Below, piece after piece: positions 8,948 to 16,623 of a stretch of 64,000 nt of DNA (the first letter of the stretch is position 1; every line of letters begins with the position of its first letter). The stretch covers positions 219,701 to 283,700 of the forward strand of contig NZ_FYAK01000001.1 in NCBI RefSeq assembly GCF_900185615.1, in the 5' to 3' direction. A program made the position numbers and the translations under genes. A model generated the notes under the pieces. The model worked only from the letters and a program-made list of their open reading frames with translations. It was not told the origin of the DNA and made no database searches. The stretch comes from Photobacterium malacitanum. Lineage in GTDB: Bacteria; Pseudomonadota; Gammaproteobacteria; Enterobacterales; Vibrionaceae.

Positions 8948-10123
8948 TTACATAATGACCTTAACGTCTGCTGCTGTGGCAATAGCATCAGTGATCGCGG
9001 TATCAATGTTATCACGGCGAGTAAGCGCAACACCTAAGCGACGGCGACCATCGATTTCAGGCTTACCAAAAAGGCGCACTTGTGTTTGTGGACGCGATAA
9101 CGCTGCTGCAAGGTTATCAAAACGAATATTGGTCGATACACCTTCAGCAAGAATAACCGCAGAAGCAGATGGACCGTAGTGAGTTATTTGCTCAATAGGC
9201 AAGCCTAAGAAAGCGCGAACATGAAGCGCAAATTCAGATAACTGCTGTGATATTAGAGTCACCATACCAGTGTCGTGTGGACGTGGAGAAACTTCACTAA
9301 ATAGTACAGTGTCACCTTTAACAAACAACTCGACACCAAATAACCCGTAACCCCCCAATTCATTCACAACCTTTTGAGCAACGTCCTCAGCCGCTTGTAG
9401 AGCAGCAGCAGACATTTGCTGTGGCTGCCATGATTCACGGTAATCACCATCTTGCTGGCGATGACCAATTGGAGCACAGAAATGGACACCATCAACAGCA
9501 CGTACGGTTAGCAGTGTAATTTCATAATCAAAATCAACAAAGCCTTCCACAATCACACGCCCGGCACCTGCACGACCGCCTTCTTGCGCATAATGCCAAG
9601 CTGATTCAATATCGGCGGCGGTTTTGATCACGCTCTGACCTTTACCAGATGAACTCATAATGGGTTTAACTACGCATGGCATACCCACACGGTGAACAGA
9701 GGCTTCAAAATCGGCGTATTGATCTGAGAACTCGTAAGGGGAGGTTGGAATCGCTAATGTTTCAGCGGCTAGACGACGAATACCTTCACGGTTCATGGTT
9801 AGCTTAGTTGCATTCGCAGTTGGTACAACGTTGACACCTTGGTTTTCAAGTTCAACCAGAGTATCAGTTGCAATCGCTTCAATCTCAGGCACCACAAAAT
9901 GGGGTTTTTCTAGTGCAATTATGCGTTTTAGAGCATTACCATCGAGCATATCAATGACATGGCTACGGTGAGCAACCTGCATTGCCGGTGCGTTCTCATA
10001 ACGATCAACAGCAATGACTTCAAGCCCAAGGCGCTGACACTCAATAGCAACTTCTTTACCTAACTCACCAGAGCCAAGCAGTAATACACGGGTTGCATCA
10101 GAACAAGTAGCTGTACCAAACAT
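8948..10123 (-). CDS. purT: Formate-dependent phosphoribosylglycinamide formyltransferase 2
   Basis: 391-residue ATP-grasp enzyme of purine synthesis, converting GAR to FGAR with formate and ATP. The N-terminal [19 protein letters not shown] and [14 protein letters not shown] blocks and the C-terminal [18 protein letters not shown] block are diagnostic. Length matches E. coli PurT (392). AAGGA lies 7 bases before the ATG. A monocistronic unit flanked by terminators. Confidence 0.97.
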   Translation of the reverse strand: MFGTATCSDATRVLLLGSGELGKEVAIECQRLGLEVIAVDRYENAPAMQVAHRSHVIDMLDGNALKRIIALEKPHFVVPEIEAIATDTLVELENQGVNVVPTANATKLTMNREGIRRLAAETLAIPTSPYEFSDQYADFEASVHRVGMPCVVKPIMSSSGKGQSVIKTAADIESAWHYAQEGGRAGAGRVIVEGFVDFDYEITLLTVRAVDGVHFCAPIGHRQQDGDYRESWQPQQMSAAALQAAEDVAQKVVNELGGYGLFGVELFVKGDTVLFSEVSPRPHDTGMVTLISQQLSEFALHVRAFLGLPIEQITHYGPSASAVILAEGVSTNIRFDNLAAALSRPQTQVRLFGKPEIDGRRRLGVALTRRDNIDTAITDAIATAADVKVIM

Positions 10124-10253
10124 TGATATTCCTTACGATTAATCATTAAAGGTGAAATCTGAAACCAATAATACCTTATTTTTATGTTTGCGCAATCGTT
10201 TGCTTTTGATCTAATTAAGGCTTGAACATCGCTATGAATAAAAAAATGTAAAA

Positions 10254-10280
10254 AAAACCGCTTATCATAAGCGGTTTTTA
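10254..10280. terminator. Terminator after the DMT transporter gene
   Basis: AAAACCGCTTA at 10254-10264 pairs with TAAGCGGTTTT at 10268-10278 over a 3-base loop. A and T runs on both sides make it bidirectional. Confidence 0.85.
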
Positions 10281-10286
10281 AAAAGG

Positions 10287-11168
10287 TTAATTTTTGCGAT
10301 TTTCCCAATGGGTAATAAAGGCGACCGAGAGAATAATAATCGCCGCACCAAGCCAGAGACGACCAGGTGGTGCCCAACCAAACACCAGCCAGCCACCTAA
10401 TACGTTTAGTGGTAATTTAGCATGGTCAAATGGTTGCACAAAAGAAGCATCAGCCACAGCATAGGCTTTTGCAATCGCCCATTGTGCTAAACCGGTTAGT
10501 AGACCTGCTAGAATGAGCAGCCACCAGCTAAAGCCCGCGGTTGGCATCGCAAAATCAGGGGCAGCTAACAGAAGATTAAACGGCGTCATTAAAATAAGCA
10601 GGTACATCACAATAGTGGTTGGCGATTCGTGACTTGATTGCTTTTTTACCATTAATGAATAAGCAGCCCAGAATAACGCTGCGCCAACAGGCAACAAGGT
10701 TGCGATATTAAAATCTTCCGACCATGGCTCAAGAATGATCATCGCACCTGCAAATCCGGCTAGAGTGGCAAACCAGCGTGCTTTGCCTACTTTTTCTTTA
10801 AGAATTAGCCCAGAACCGATGGTGGCGAATAGCGGTGAAATCATCAGCAACGCAATGCCTTGCCAAATAGGTACCGGATAGGCCAAGGCCCACAGCCATA
10901 ATTGAATACCAATAACCGCAAAAAATACCCGTAAACAGTGTAACCAAAAGTGATTTGTTCGAAGCGATTGGCGAATACCAAGAGTGCGAAGCCAAGGAAG
11001 CATCGCGATCAGCGCAATGAAATATTGGATCAAAGCAACAGAGGTTGAAGGAACACCCAGTTTGATACTAAGGTATTGCGCTAAACTATTTACGATAGCA
11101 AACGCGAGTCCAGCTGTGAGCATCCATGCTGCGCCTTGCAAAGGATTATGAGTTTGAGGCATTGTCAT
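10287..11168 (-). CDS. DMT-superfamily (EamA) transporter
   Basis: 293-residue inner-membrane protein with about ten hydrophobic segments in two EamA repeats, each about 140 residues. The second repeat begins near VGAALFWAAYSLMVKK. This family exports or imports small metabolites; the substrate cannot be deduced. The start is MTMPQ or the ATG two codons later. Single gene between two terminators. Confidence 0.85.
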   Translation of the reverse strand: MTMPQTHNPLQGAAWMLTAGLAFAIVNSLAQYLSIKLGVPSTSVALIQYFIALIAMLPWLRTLGIRQSLRTNHFWLHCLRVFFAVIGIQLWLWALAYPVPIWQGIALLMISPLFATIGSGLILKEKVGKARWFATLAGFAGAMIILEPWSEDFNIATLLPVGAALFWAAYSLMVKKQSSHESPTTIVMYLLILMTPFNLLLAAPDFAMPTAGFSWWLLILAGLLTGLAQWAIAKAYAVADASFVQPFDHAKLPLNVLGGWLVFGWAPPGRLWLGAAIIILSVAFITHWENRKN

Positions 11169-11243
11169 TGGCTTCTAATAATAAGGTGGCAAGATGATAC
11201 GCTTTTGATGTTTGATAGCCAACATTGTTCAAGTTTAGTTAAC

Positions 11244-11275
11244 AAAAAACCGCCACGAAGGCGGTTTTTAAGCGT
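11244..11275. terminator. Terminator after cdd
   Basis: AAAAACCGCC at 11245-11254 and GGCGGTTTTT at 11260-11269 form a perfect 10-bp stem with flanking A/T runs. Confidence 0.85.
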
Positions 11276-11294
11276 TTTTTAAACAATTGTCAGC

Positions 11295-12182
11295 TTAATA
11301 AGCAACATAGGTTAATTGCATATCAGGGTTCAGTGCTTCCAATAATGCTTGAGTACGTGCAAGCTGGCTTATTTTGCTTTCAGCACTTTCGACTAAAGCC
11401 GCTTCGACAATTTCAGAAAGCGGGTAGTTAGACATGTTCATATTAATCAATGCAACTTGCAGCGGTGGCAGACTTGGGTTAAATGCTGCGTTTTCTGCAT
11501 ACATACCTTCAAAAACACGACCGTCTTGAGCTTTTAATGCTACGCCACTGAAGTTTTTAGAATAGGGTGCATGTGAACGGTTGGCCGCTTTACAAGCAGT
11601 TACAACCAATGCTGCATCTTCTTCGATATTAATTCCGTTATCAATGTCACTTAACAAGCCATCTTTAATGCCTAAATCAAGTGGACCAAATGAATCTGGT
11701 AAATATTGCTGTAAGGTCATTGGCTCACGTTGTGGCAACTGAATGATCATATCGTTAGCAGAAGTTAATTCATTCATAAACTGACGACAGTGGCCACATG
11801 GGCTGTAATTGATAGTGACATCTTTAATGCCTACTTCACCCTTGATCCATGCATGGCTAATGGCTGATTGCTCGGCATGAATGGTACAAGCCATACTCGC
11901 ATTTTCAAATTCCATATTGGCACCAAAATATAAGCGACCAGATGTACCACGCACAATTGCGCCAACATAGAAATTAGAAATAGGGACAACAGCATAAGAA
12001 GCAGCAATAGGAAGGAGGGCCAAGCGAAGTTCAGTATCAGTCATTTGAGTTGTTGATAATAAAAGTTCGAATTGCTCAGGACTGATAGTGGAATCGAAAT
12101 CTGAAGCTTCAATAATAGGCTTTAAAGCTGACGCCAATTCAGCAGGTAATAAGCTTAATGCTTTTATAACACGTGCGTGCAT
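11295..12182 (-). CDS. cdd: Cytidine deaminase
   Basis: 295-residue zinc cytidine/deoxycytidine deaminase of the two-domain enterobacterial type (E. coli 294). Zinc and catalytic residues are His102 and Glu104 (HAE) and Cys129/Cys132 (PCGHC), identical in spacing to E. coli Cdd. The C-terminal non-catalytic domain is present. It lies downstream of yohJ-yohK as in E. coli but has its own regulatory region with a strong CRP site, fitting CRP/CytR control of nucleoside catabolism. Confidence 0.97.
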   Translation of the reverse strand: MHARVIKALSLLPAELASALKPIIEASDFDSTISPEQFELLLSTTQMTDTELRLALLPIAASYAVVPISNFYVGAIVRGTSGRLYFGANMEFENASMACTIHAEQSAISHAWIKGEVGIKDVTINYSPCGHCRQFMNELTSANDMIIQLPQREPMTLQQYLPDSFGPLDLGIKDGLLSDIDNGINIEEDAALVVTACKAANRSHAPYSKNFSGVALKAQDGRVFEGMYAENAAFNPSLPPLQVALINMNMSNYPLSEIVEAALVESAESKISQLARTQALLEALNPDMQLTYVAY

Positions 12183-12241
12183 TGGGTGTTACTCCTTCAT
12201 TGTTGATGGCAAAACATTCTATGTGAATCATATTCCATTAG

Positions 12242-12260
12242 AAGTGATCTTGATCACATT
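12242..12260. promoter_or_regulatory. CRP-binding site upstream of cdd
   Basis: AAGTGATCTTGATCACATT matches the CRP consensus closely (GTGA-N6-TCAC core with flanking A/T). Its centre is about 70 bases before the cdd start. TTGCAA-type elements nearby (12314-12320 and 12395 region) could be CytR contacts, but that is only suggestive. Confidence 0.8.
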
Positions 12261-12408
12261 GTTAGCTTTGCCATTACACCTATTACATTTGTGAGAGAGG
12301 CGTCACACTTGTTATTGCAATCAACAATACAATATTTCAATGGCTTAGCGAAAATTAATCATATTGGTTAATTTATGAGCGGTTGCGGAATGATTGCAAT
12401 ATTTGCGA

Positions 12409-13095
12409 TCAAACATGACCAAACAAGCGCAATAACAATGGGAACATCAACGGCGCTAATAAGGTTGTCATGATGCCACAAATCACTAAAGCTAATGAGC
12501 TAAATGCCCCTTCTTGATAATCTTCTTCTACCGCTTTTGCTGTGCCTAAGGCGTGTGAAACCGTACCTATCGATAAGCCTTTTGCTAAAGGATGTTTAAC
12601 ACGAAACAGTTTCATGATTGGGTAACCTAAAACCGCACCAAATAAGCCAACAATAATGACCATCGCAGAAGTAATTGCAGGAATACCGCCAATTTGTTGA
12701 GAAGCAGCCATCGCCAGTGGGGTTGTGATCGATTTGGGTAAAATACTCGCCGCTAGTTGCGCATCTGCCCCCATAGAGAAAGCAATCGCAGTACCAAATG
12801 TCATCGATAATACGCTACCGACAAAACATGAGGTCAAAATTGTTTTCCACTTACTGCGAATTAAACCGATTTGTTGATATAGCGGAAATGCCAATGCCAC
12901 AACCGCAGGGCCCAATAAATAGTTAATCACTTCATTTTGGGCAAAATAAGTTTGGTAAGGCACTGCTAGCCACTTCAGCGCGACGATCATCACAATAAGG
13001 GTGATTAAAAGGGGGTTAAAAAAAGGGCTTTTTATTTTCATTGCGAGATAGCGTGCAGAATAGAAGCACACTAAGGTTGCCACTAACCAGATCAT
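12409..13095 (-). CDS. yohK: LrgB/CidB-family membrane protein (YohK-like)
   Basis: 228-residue inner-membrane protein with about six hydrophobic segments. Motifs PKSITTPLAMAASQQIGGIPA and GTVSHALGTAKAVEEDYQEGAFSSLALVICGI are hallmarks of the LrgB/CidB/YohK family. The family is linked to holin-antiholin-like and metabolite (pyruvate/glycolate) transport roles. Overlaps the upstream LrgA-like gene by 4 bases (ATGA), indicating translational coupling. Confidence 0.92.
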   Translation of the reverse strand: MIWLVATLVCFYSARYLAMKIKSPFFNPLLITLIVMIVALKWLAVPYQTYFAQNEVINYLLGPAVVALAFPLYQQIGLIRSKWKTILTSCFVGSVLSMTFGTAIAFSMGADAQLAASILPKSITTPLAMAASQQIGGIPAITSAMVIIVGLFGAVLGYPIMKLFRVKHPLAKGLSIGTVSHALGTAKAVEEDYQEGAFSSLALVICGIMTTLLAPLMFPLLLRLFGHV

Positions 13096-13436
13096 GAGTC
13101 TTTTTCCTTATGGTGTACCGCCAAGCCAATCACGATTAATACAATAATGGTGCTACCAAGGGTGCTGGCAAAAATGATTGCCGCATTGTTTTCAATTACC
13201 CCTAAGTAATTCATTAAACCAACACCCACAGGCACAAATAACAATGCCATGTGTTTAATTAATAAATTACAGGTACTTTCCACCCACTCAGCACGGCAAA
13301 TGCCAGTGACAAGGCCGAAAAAGAGGATAAATAAACCGATGATACTGCCTGGAACAGGTAATCCAGAATAGTGTTGAATGGCTTGTCCTAAAAAGAAACA
13401 AATCATAACGATAGCAAATGAGCGTATATAATTCAT
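13092..13436 (-). CDS. yohJ: LrgA/CidA-family membrane protein (YohJ-like)
   Basis: 114-residue protein with about four membrane segments and the family motif GLPVPGSIIGLFILF. It is the partner of the LrgB-like protein encoded immediately downstream with a 4-base overlap. Somewhat shorter than E. coli YohJ (132). First gene of yohJ-yohK, followed by cdd. Confidence 0.9.
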   Translation of the reverse strand: MNYIRSFAIVMICFFLGQAIQHYSGLPVPGSIIGLFILFFGLVTGICRAEWVESTCNLLIKHMALLFVPVGVGLMNYLGVIENNAAIIFASTLGSTIIVLIVIGLAVHHKEKDS

Positions 13437-13553
13437 AGGGACTACAACTCTAAAATATTTAATTCATCATACAAATAAACATGATGATTGTCACACTAAT
13501 TTTTTAAGATTAATGAACTATATTTGTTTTGGTTTATAAAACAACCACCGATG

Positions 13554-14078
13554 TTATTGAGTTGTCAGCATCCAACAACTAAACACGACTATAAAGGTAA
13601 TTATCACTATTGTTGTAATGATAGTGTATTTTATGTTAATTGCTTGATGTAAAGGTTTTTTTTGCTTTTTATTGTTGATTGTTGGCCAAGGAGAAGCGGA
13701 TTTTAAGGCTGGTGTTTCTCTGCGGACAGCGGTGGTATTTGGTAACGATACGCGAAAGCCATAGCTTGGAATTATATAAATAGGAATGGCCATTTTTCCG
13801 TTGCGGAGTAATTTTTTTGACAGTGATAGTAATAAAATATTGAGATCGTATTGGTGATCGCCGCTTTCTTCATAGGCATTGGGGTAGGTAAAGGTATAAC
13901 GGTATATTGATTCGGTGCTAACCACTTCACCCGCGAGATAACACAATGAAGCTAAAAAGCGCGATTCGTCGTCAGTTAATAGGGTTTGTTGATTATCATG
14001 CCAGCGAAGGAGCCTATTTTCAGGAATGAAATCAATACCTTCAAAGCGATAACACTTTGCTGCTGTTTTCGTCGTCAT
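13554..14078 (-). CDS. Membrane-anchored ToxR-like winged-helix regulator lacking a periplasmic domain
   Basis: The ATG at 14078 is preferred over one 13 codons upstream because AGGTGG lies 7 bases before it, giving 174 residues. Residues about 5-105 form an OmpR/PhoB-type winged helix (LTDDESRFLASLCYLAGEVVS, LNILLLSLSKKL, GFRVSLP) as in ToxR and CadC. A basic linker follows (NNKKQKKPLHQ). A single membrane segment near the C-terminus (YTIITTIVIITFIVVFSCWM) leaves only a few residues outside. With no periplasmic sensor domain, it may sense through the membrane or a partner protein. The target is unknown; divergent or nearby genes do not indicate one. Confidence 0.75.
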   Translation of the reverse strand: MTTKTAAKCYRFEGIDFIPENRLLRWHDNQQTLLTDDESRFLASLCYLAGEVVSTESIYRYTFTYPNAYEESGDHQYDLNILLLSLSKKLLRNGKMAIPIYIIPSYGFRVSLPNTTAVRRETPALKSASPWPTINNKKQKKPLHQAINIKYTIITTIVIITFIVVFSCWMLTTQ

Positions 14079-14183
14079 TATTCCACCTGCCTGTAAACGC
14101 CTCAAACACAACATCATTTGATAGCATTAAGTGTTGACCTAATAACGATAATCATCAAATTGCGGTTCTTATTAATAATAAAA

Positions 14184-14214
14184 AAGCCTGTCATAACAGT
14201 AATATGACAGGCTT
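14184..14214 (-). terminator. Terminator after sbcB
   Basis: AAGCCTGTCATA at 14184-14195 pairs perfectly with TATGACAGGCTT at 14203-14214. On the minus strand the stem is followed by a run of T. Confidence 0.88.
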
Positions 14215-14245
14215 AATGCGCACTTAATGATTATAAGGTAATGAA

Positions 14246-15667
14246 TTACATCAACTTATTAATATAATCATAGAGTGACTTCATGATCTTCATTTTGTGT
14301 TCATTAGATTGGCAATCAAGCGCTACCGCTTCAAAGTTTTCCATGTATTTAGGCATGTTTTCTTCAAAGAAATCTTGGCAATGGTGCTTCCAACGTTGCT
14401 GTTCTTGATAGGTTAACGTTAAAGGATAATTACGGGCACGATAGCGGAACAATAGCGGCTTAATACGCGCGTCATCGACATTAATTTCTAAAGTTGCCAA
14501 TGCATCAACCGCGGTTTCACGAATAATATCCATCGTCGAACGATCAGCTGTCGAGAAGAAGCCGTCGTAAAGCATGGTATCAACGTTGCCATTATTGGCG
14601 TATTCACGTTTAACACTGAACATTTCAACCAGTTTTTCACGCACTTCTGGATGCTGCTTTAATAACGCTAAATGTTTAAGGCATAACTCGCGATCAATAC
14701 CTAATCGAGCCGCATCTTCTGCTTTAAGGGTTTTTGCGGGTGCAAGTACAGGGCACTTATTCAAATGCACTTCTTTGATTGGCACTGGTAGTTCATCTGG
14801 GCCAAGATCGATTCGCTTAGTGTATAAACGCTCACGCAGTTGCTCGGCATCAAGCTCAATTAATGGGGTTGGATCTTGGGCAAGGTTAACGCAGATCACC
14901 GCATTTTTATTATCAGGATGCCATGCCAGCGGCACAATCCAGCTAGTATTGCCACACTCAGTACCAAACATACCTGAGATATGCACTAGCGGTGTTAGCT
15001 CGACAATATCAATCAAGTTTTGCAATTGACGCTTATTACGCAAGTTAAACAAGTAGTCAAATAGCTTAGGTTGGTTTTGTTTTAAAATCTTTGCCAGCTC
15101 AATAGTGGCATACACATCTGCCATTGCATCATGGGCATTGGCGTGTTCAATACCATTAGCAATCGAGAGCTTCTCAAGCTTAAAACTTGGACGGCCTTCA
15201 TCGTCAGTCGGCCAGTTAAGCCCATCAGGACGCAATGCATAACAGGTACGCATAATGTCTAGTAGATCCCAGCGCGAGTTACCATTTTGCCATGCCCAAC
15301 CGTAAGGATCATAAAAGTTACGGTATAACGTATAACGGGTCACTTCATCATCAAAGCGAACATTGTTGTAACCAATCACACAGGTATTTGGCTGTGACAG
15401 TTCAGCATGAATTTGCGCAATAAACTCAGGCTCTGATAAACCTTTCTCCATCGCTTCTTGGGGGGTGATACCCGTAATTAAACAGGCTTCAGGCGAGGGA
15501 AGGTAATCGGCTGGTGGCTTACAATAGATCACCAAAGGCTCACCGATAATGTTCATCTCCATATCGGTACGCACCCCTGCAAACTGGCAAGGGCGATCAT
15601 TTGCTGGACTGGCACCAAAGGTTTCGTAATCAATCCAGTATAAGCTTGGTTCGTTGGTTTTTTTCAT
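14246..15667 (-). CDS. sbcB: Exodeoxyribonuclease I
   Basis: 473-residue 3'-5' single-strand DNA exonuclease (E. coli ExoI 475). The N-terminal DEDDh domain shows WIDYETFG (Asp13, Glu15), IGYNNVRFDDEVTRY and HDAMADVYAT. It is followed by the SH3-like and C-terminal domains. It acts in recombination and mismatch repair. Its first codons and upstream region are the left boundary of a genomic island, and a decayed second copy of this start lies at 25816-25954. Confidence 0.96.
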   Translation of the reverse strand: MKKTNEPSLYWIDYETFGASPANDRPCQFAGVRTDMEMNIIGEPLVIYCKPPADYLPSPEACLITGITPQEAMEKGLSEPEFIAQIHAELSQPNTCVIGYNNVRFDDEVTRYTLYRNFYDPYGWAWQNGNSRWDLLDIMRTCYALRPDGLNWPTDDEGRPSFKLEKLSIANGIEHANAHDAMADVYATIELAKILKQNQPKLFDYLFNLRNKRQLQNLIDIVELTPLVHISGMFGTECGNTSWIVPLAWHPDNKNAVICVNLAQDPTPLIELDAEQLRERLYTKRIDLGPDELPVPIKEVHLNKCPVLAPAKTLKAEDAARLGIDRELCLKHLALLKQHPEVREKLVEMFSVKREYANNGNVDTMLYDGFFSTADRSTMDIIRETAVDALATLEINVDDARIKPLLFRYRARNYPLTLTYQEQQRWKHHCQDFFEENMPKYMENFEAVALDCQSNEHKMKIMKSLYDYINKLM

Positions 15668-15768
15668 AGTTTTCCCAAAAGCCGTTGGCTCAATATCAAG
15701 TTACTGCAATCAATGACACGCTGCATCACAACTTAATATTATCTTAAAGCAATACGTTATAAGGCTAA
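15631..15768. repeat. Left direct repeat of the sbcB island (sbcB 5' end plus upstream)
   Basis: Covers the first roughly 12 codons of sbcB and about 100 bases upstream. It matches 25816-25954 in the same orientation with scattered mismatches and small indels over about 138 bases. Shared blocks include AGCTTGGTTCGTTGGTTTTT, CTCAATATCAAGTTAC and CAATCAATGACACGCTGC. Interpreted as the boundary duplicated when the island integrated. Confidence 0.85.
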
Positions 15769-15827
15769 GTATCCCGTAACTAACCTAATAGAGGCAAGTT
15801 TTTAGGGAAAATAAAGCCTTCCAGTTC

Positions 15828-15902
15828 GTCATTCCCTACAGTGAATGCCCAACTCCCCGTCATTCCCTACAGTGAATGCCCGCGAGGGCGATAGGGAATC
15901 TA
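15828..15902. repeat. Tandem 23-bp repeat and palindromic element near the island edge
   Basis: A 23-base unit starting GTCATTCCCTACAGTGAA occurs at 15828-15850 and 15859-15881. The second copy extends into an inverted repeat: ATTCCCTA (15862-15869) with TAGGGAAT (15892-15899), and an inner GCCC/GGGC hairpin. The tail AATAGGGAATCTA-type sequence recurs in the MITE-like repeats at 21.4 and 22.3 kb. Confidence 0.6.
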
Positions 15903-16054
15903 CTATTCGGGAGTTATTAGTAGTGGTATCGTCATTGCTGTAAAGAGCAGGTTCATTATTGAAAAAAACGACTTAGACCGGATTAAACGACAACATGTAG
16001 GTAAAGTATCTGAAGTCGGTACTCGAGTGCCAACGTTTTCAGAACTCAGCAACC

Positions 16055-16420
16055 CCATCCCCAATAAGACGCCCAATCCCCACTAAAGCAAAGGCGATAT
16101 TAGAGCGAGTGATGGCAACTTATGATGATGTACTTTTCCCTGGTGGTGATCTAGATAAGCCGATAACTATTGCTGCAGCTAACCGTTATATCCGCCGAAT
16201 TAGAGATGGTTTACCCATTGAAGATTGGCGTACTCATGATTTTAGACGTTCATTATCCACCGGTGCATCAGAATTAGGTGTAATGCCGCATGTAGTTGAG
16301 AAGATGTTAGGCCACAAGCTAGGTGGAGTATTAGCGGTTTATAACAAACATGATTGGTTAAAAGACCAGTTAGAAGGGTATGAGCTGTATGCTGAGAAGC
16401 TGGATAGTTATTTGAAGTAG
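16055..16420 (+). pseudogene. C-terminal remnant of a tyrosine recombinase/integrase
   Basis: The frame is open from about 16055 and contains a GTG/ATG at 16109/16112. About 103-120 residues match the catalytic C-terminus of P4-type phage integrases: THDFRRS (HxxR box), MLGHKLGG (second His region) and the nucleophile region VYNKHDW with a Tyr. The arm-binding and core domains and the first catalytic Arg are missing, and the upstream sequence has no matching ORF. It sits at the island edge beside the sbcB repeat, where an integrase is expected. Inactive unless supplied in trans. Confidence 0.78.
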
Positions 16421-16623
16421 GGTTGGTTATGAGCACTAACACGGAAATGCCCCATTGTTTGTTTGGATGAGATGTCTAGATCTTAAAAAGAGATAACCTT
16501 AAATTCAGTACCAAGTCAGAAAATTACATTTACTCACAATTAATATTTGTTTTAGTTTTTAATTTCATGAATTATCACCTTCATTATGCACGATTTTTCA
16601 TAAATTATTTGGAATAACATTAA

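Noticed and set aside
12288..12310. Second CRP-like site TGTGAGAGAGGCGTCACA
   Set aside because: Half-sites are separated by 8 instead of 6 bases.
13554..14117. Longer start of the ToxR-like regulator at 14117
   Set aside because: No ribosome site; the ATG at 14078 has AGGTGG at proper spacing.
14574..15029. Plus-strand ORF within sbcB
   Set aside because: Antisense to a well-conserved exonuclease; Ser-rich translation typical of shadow frames.
15828..15902. CRISPR-like repeats
   Set aside because: Only two tandem units with an 8-base gap; no spacer structure and no cas genes.
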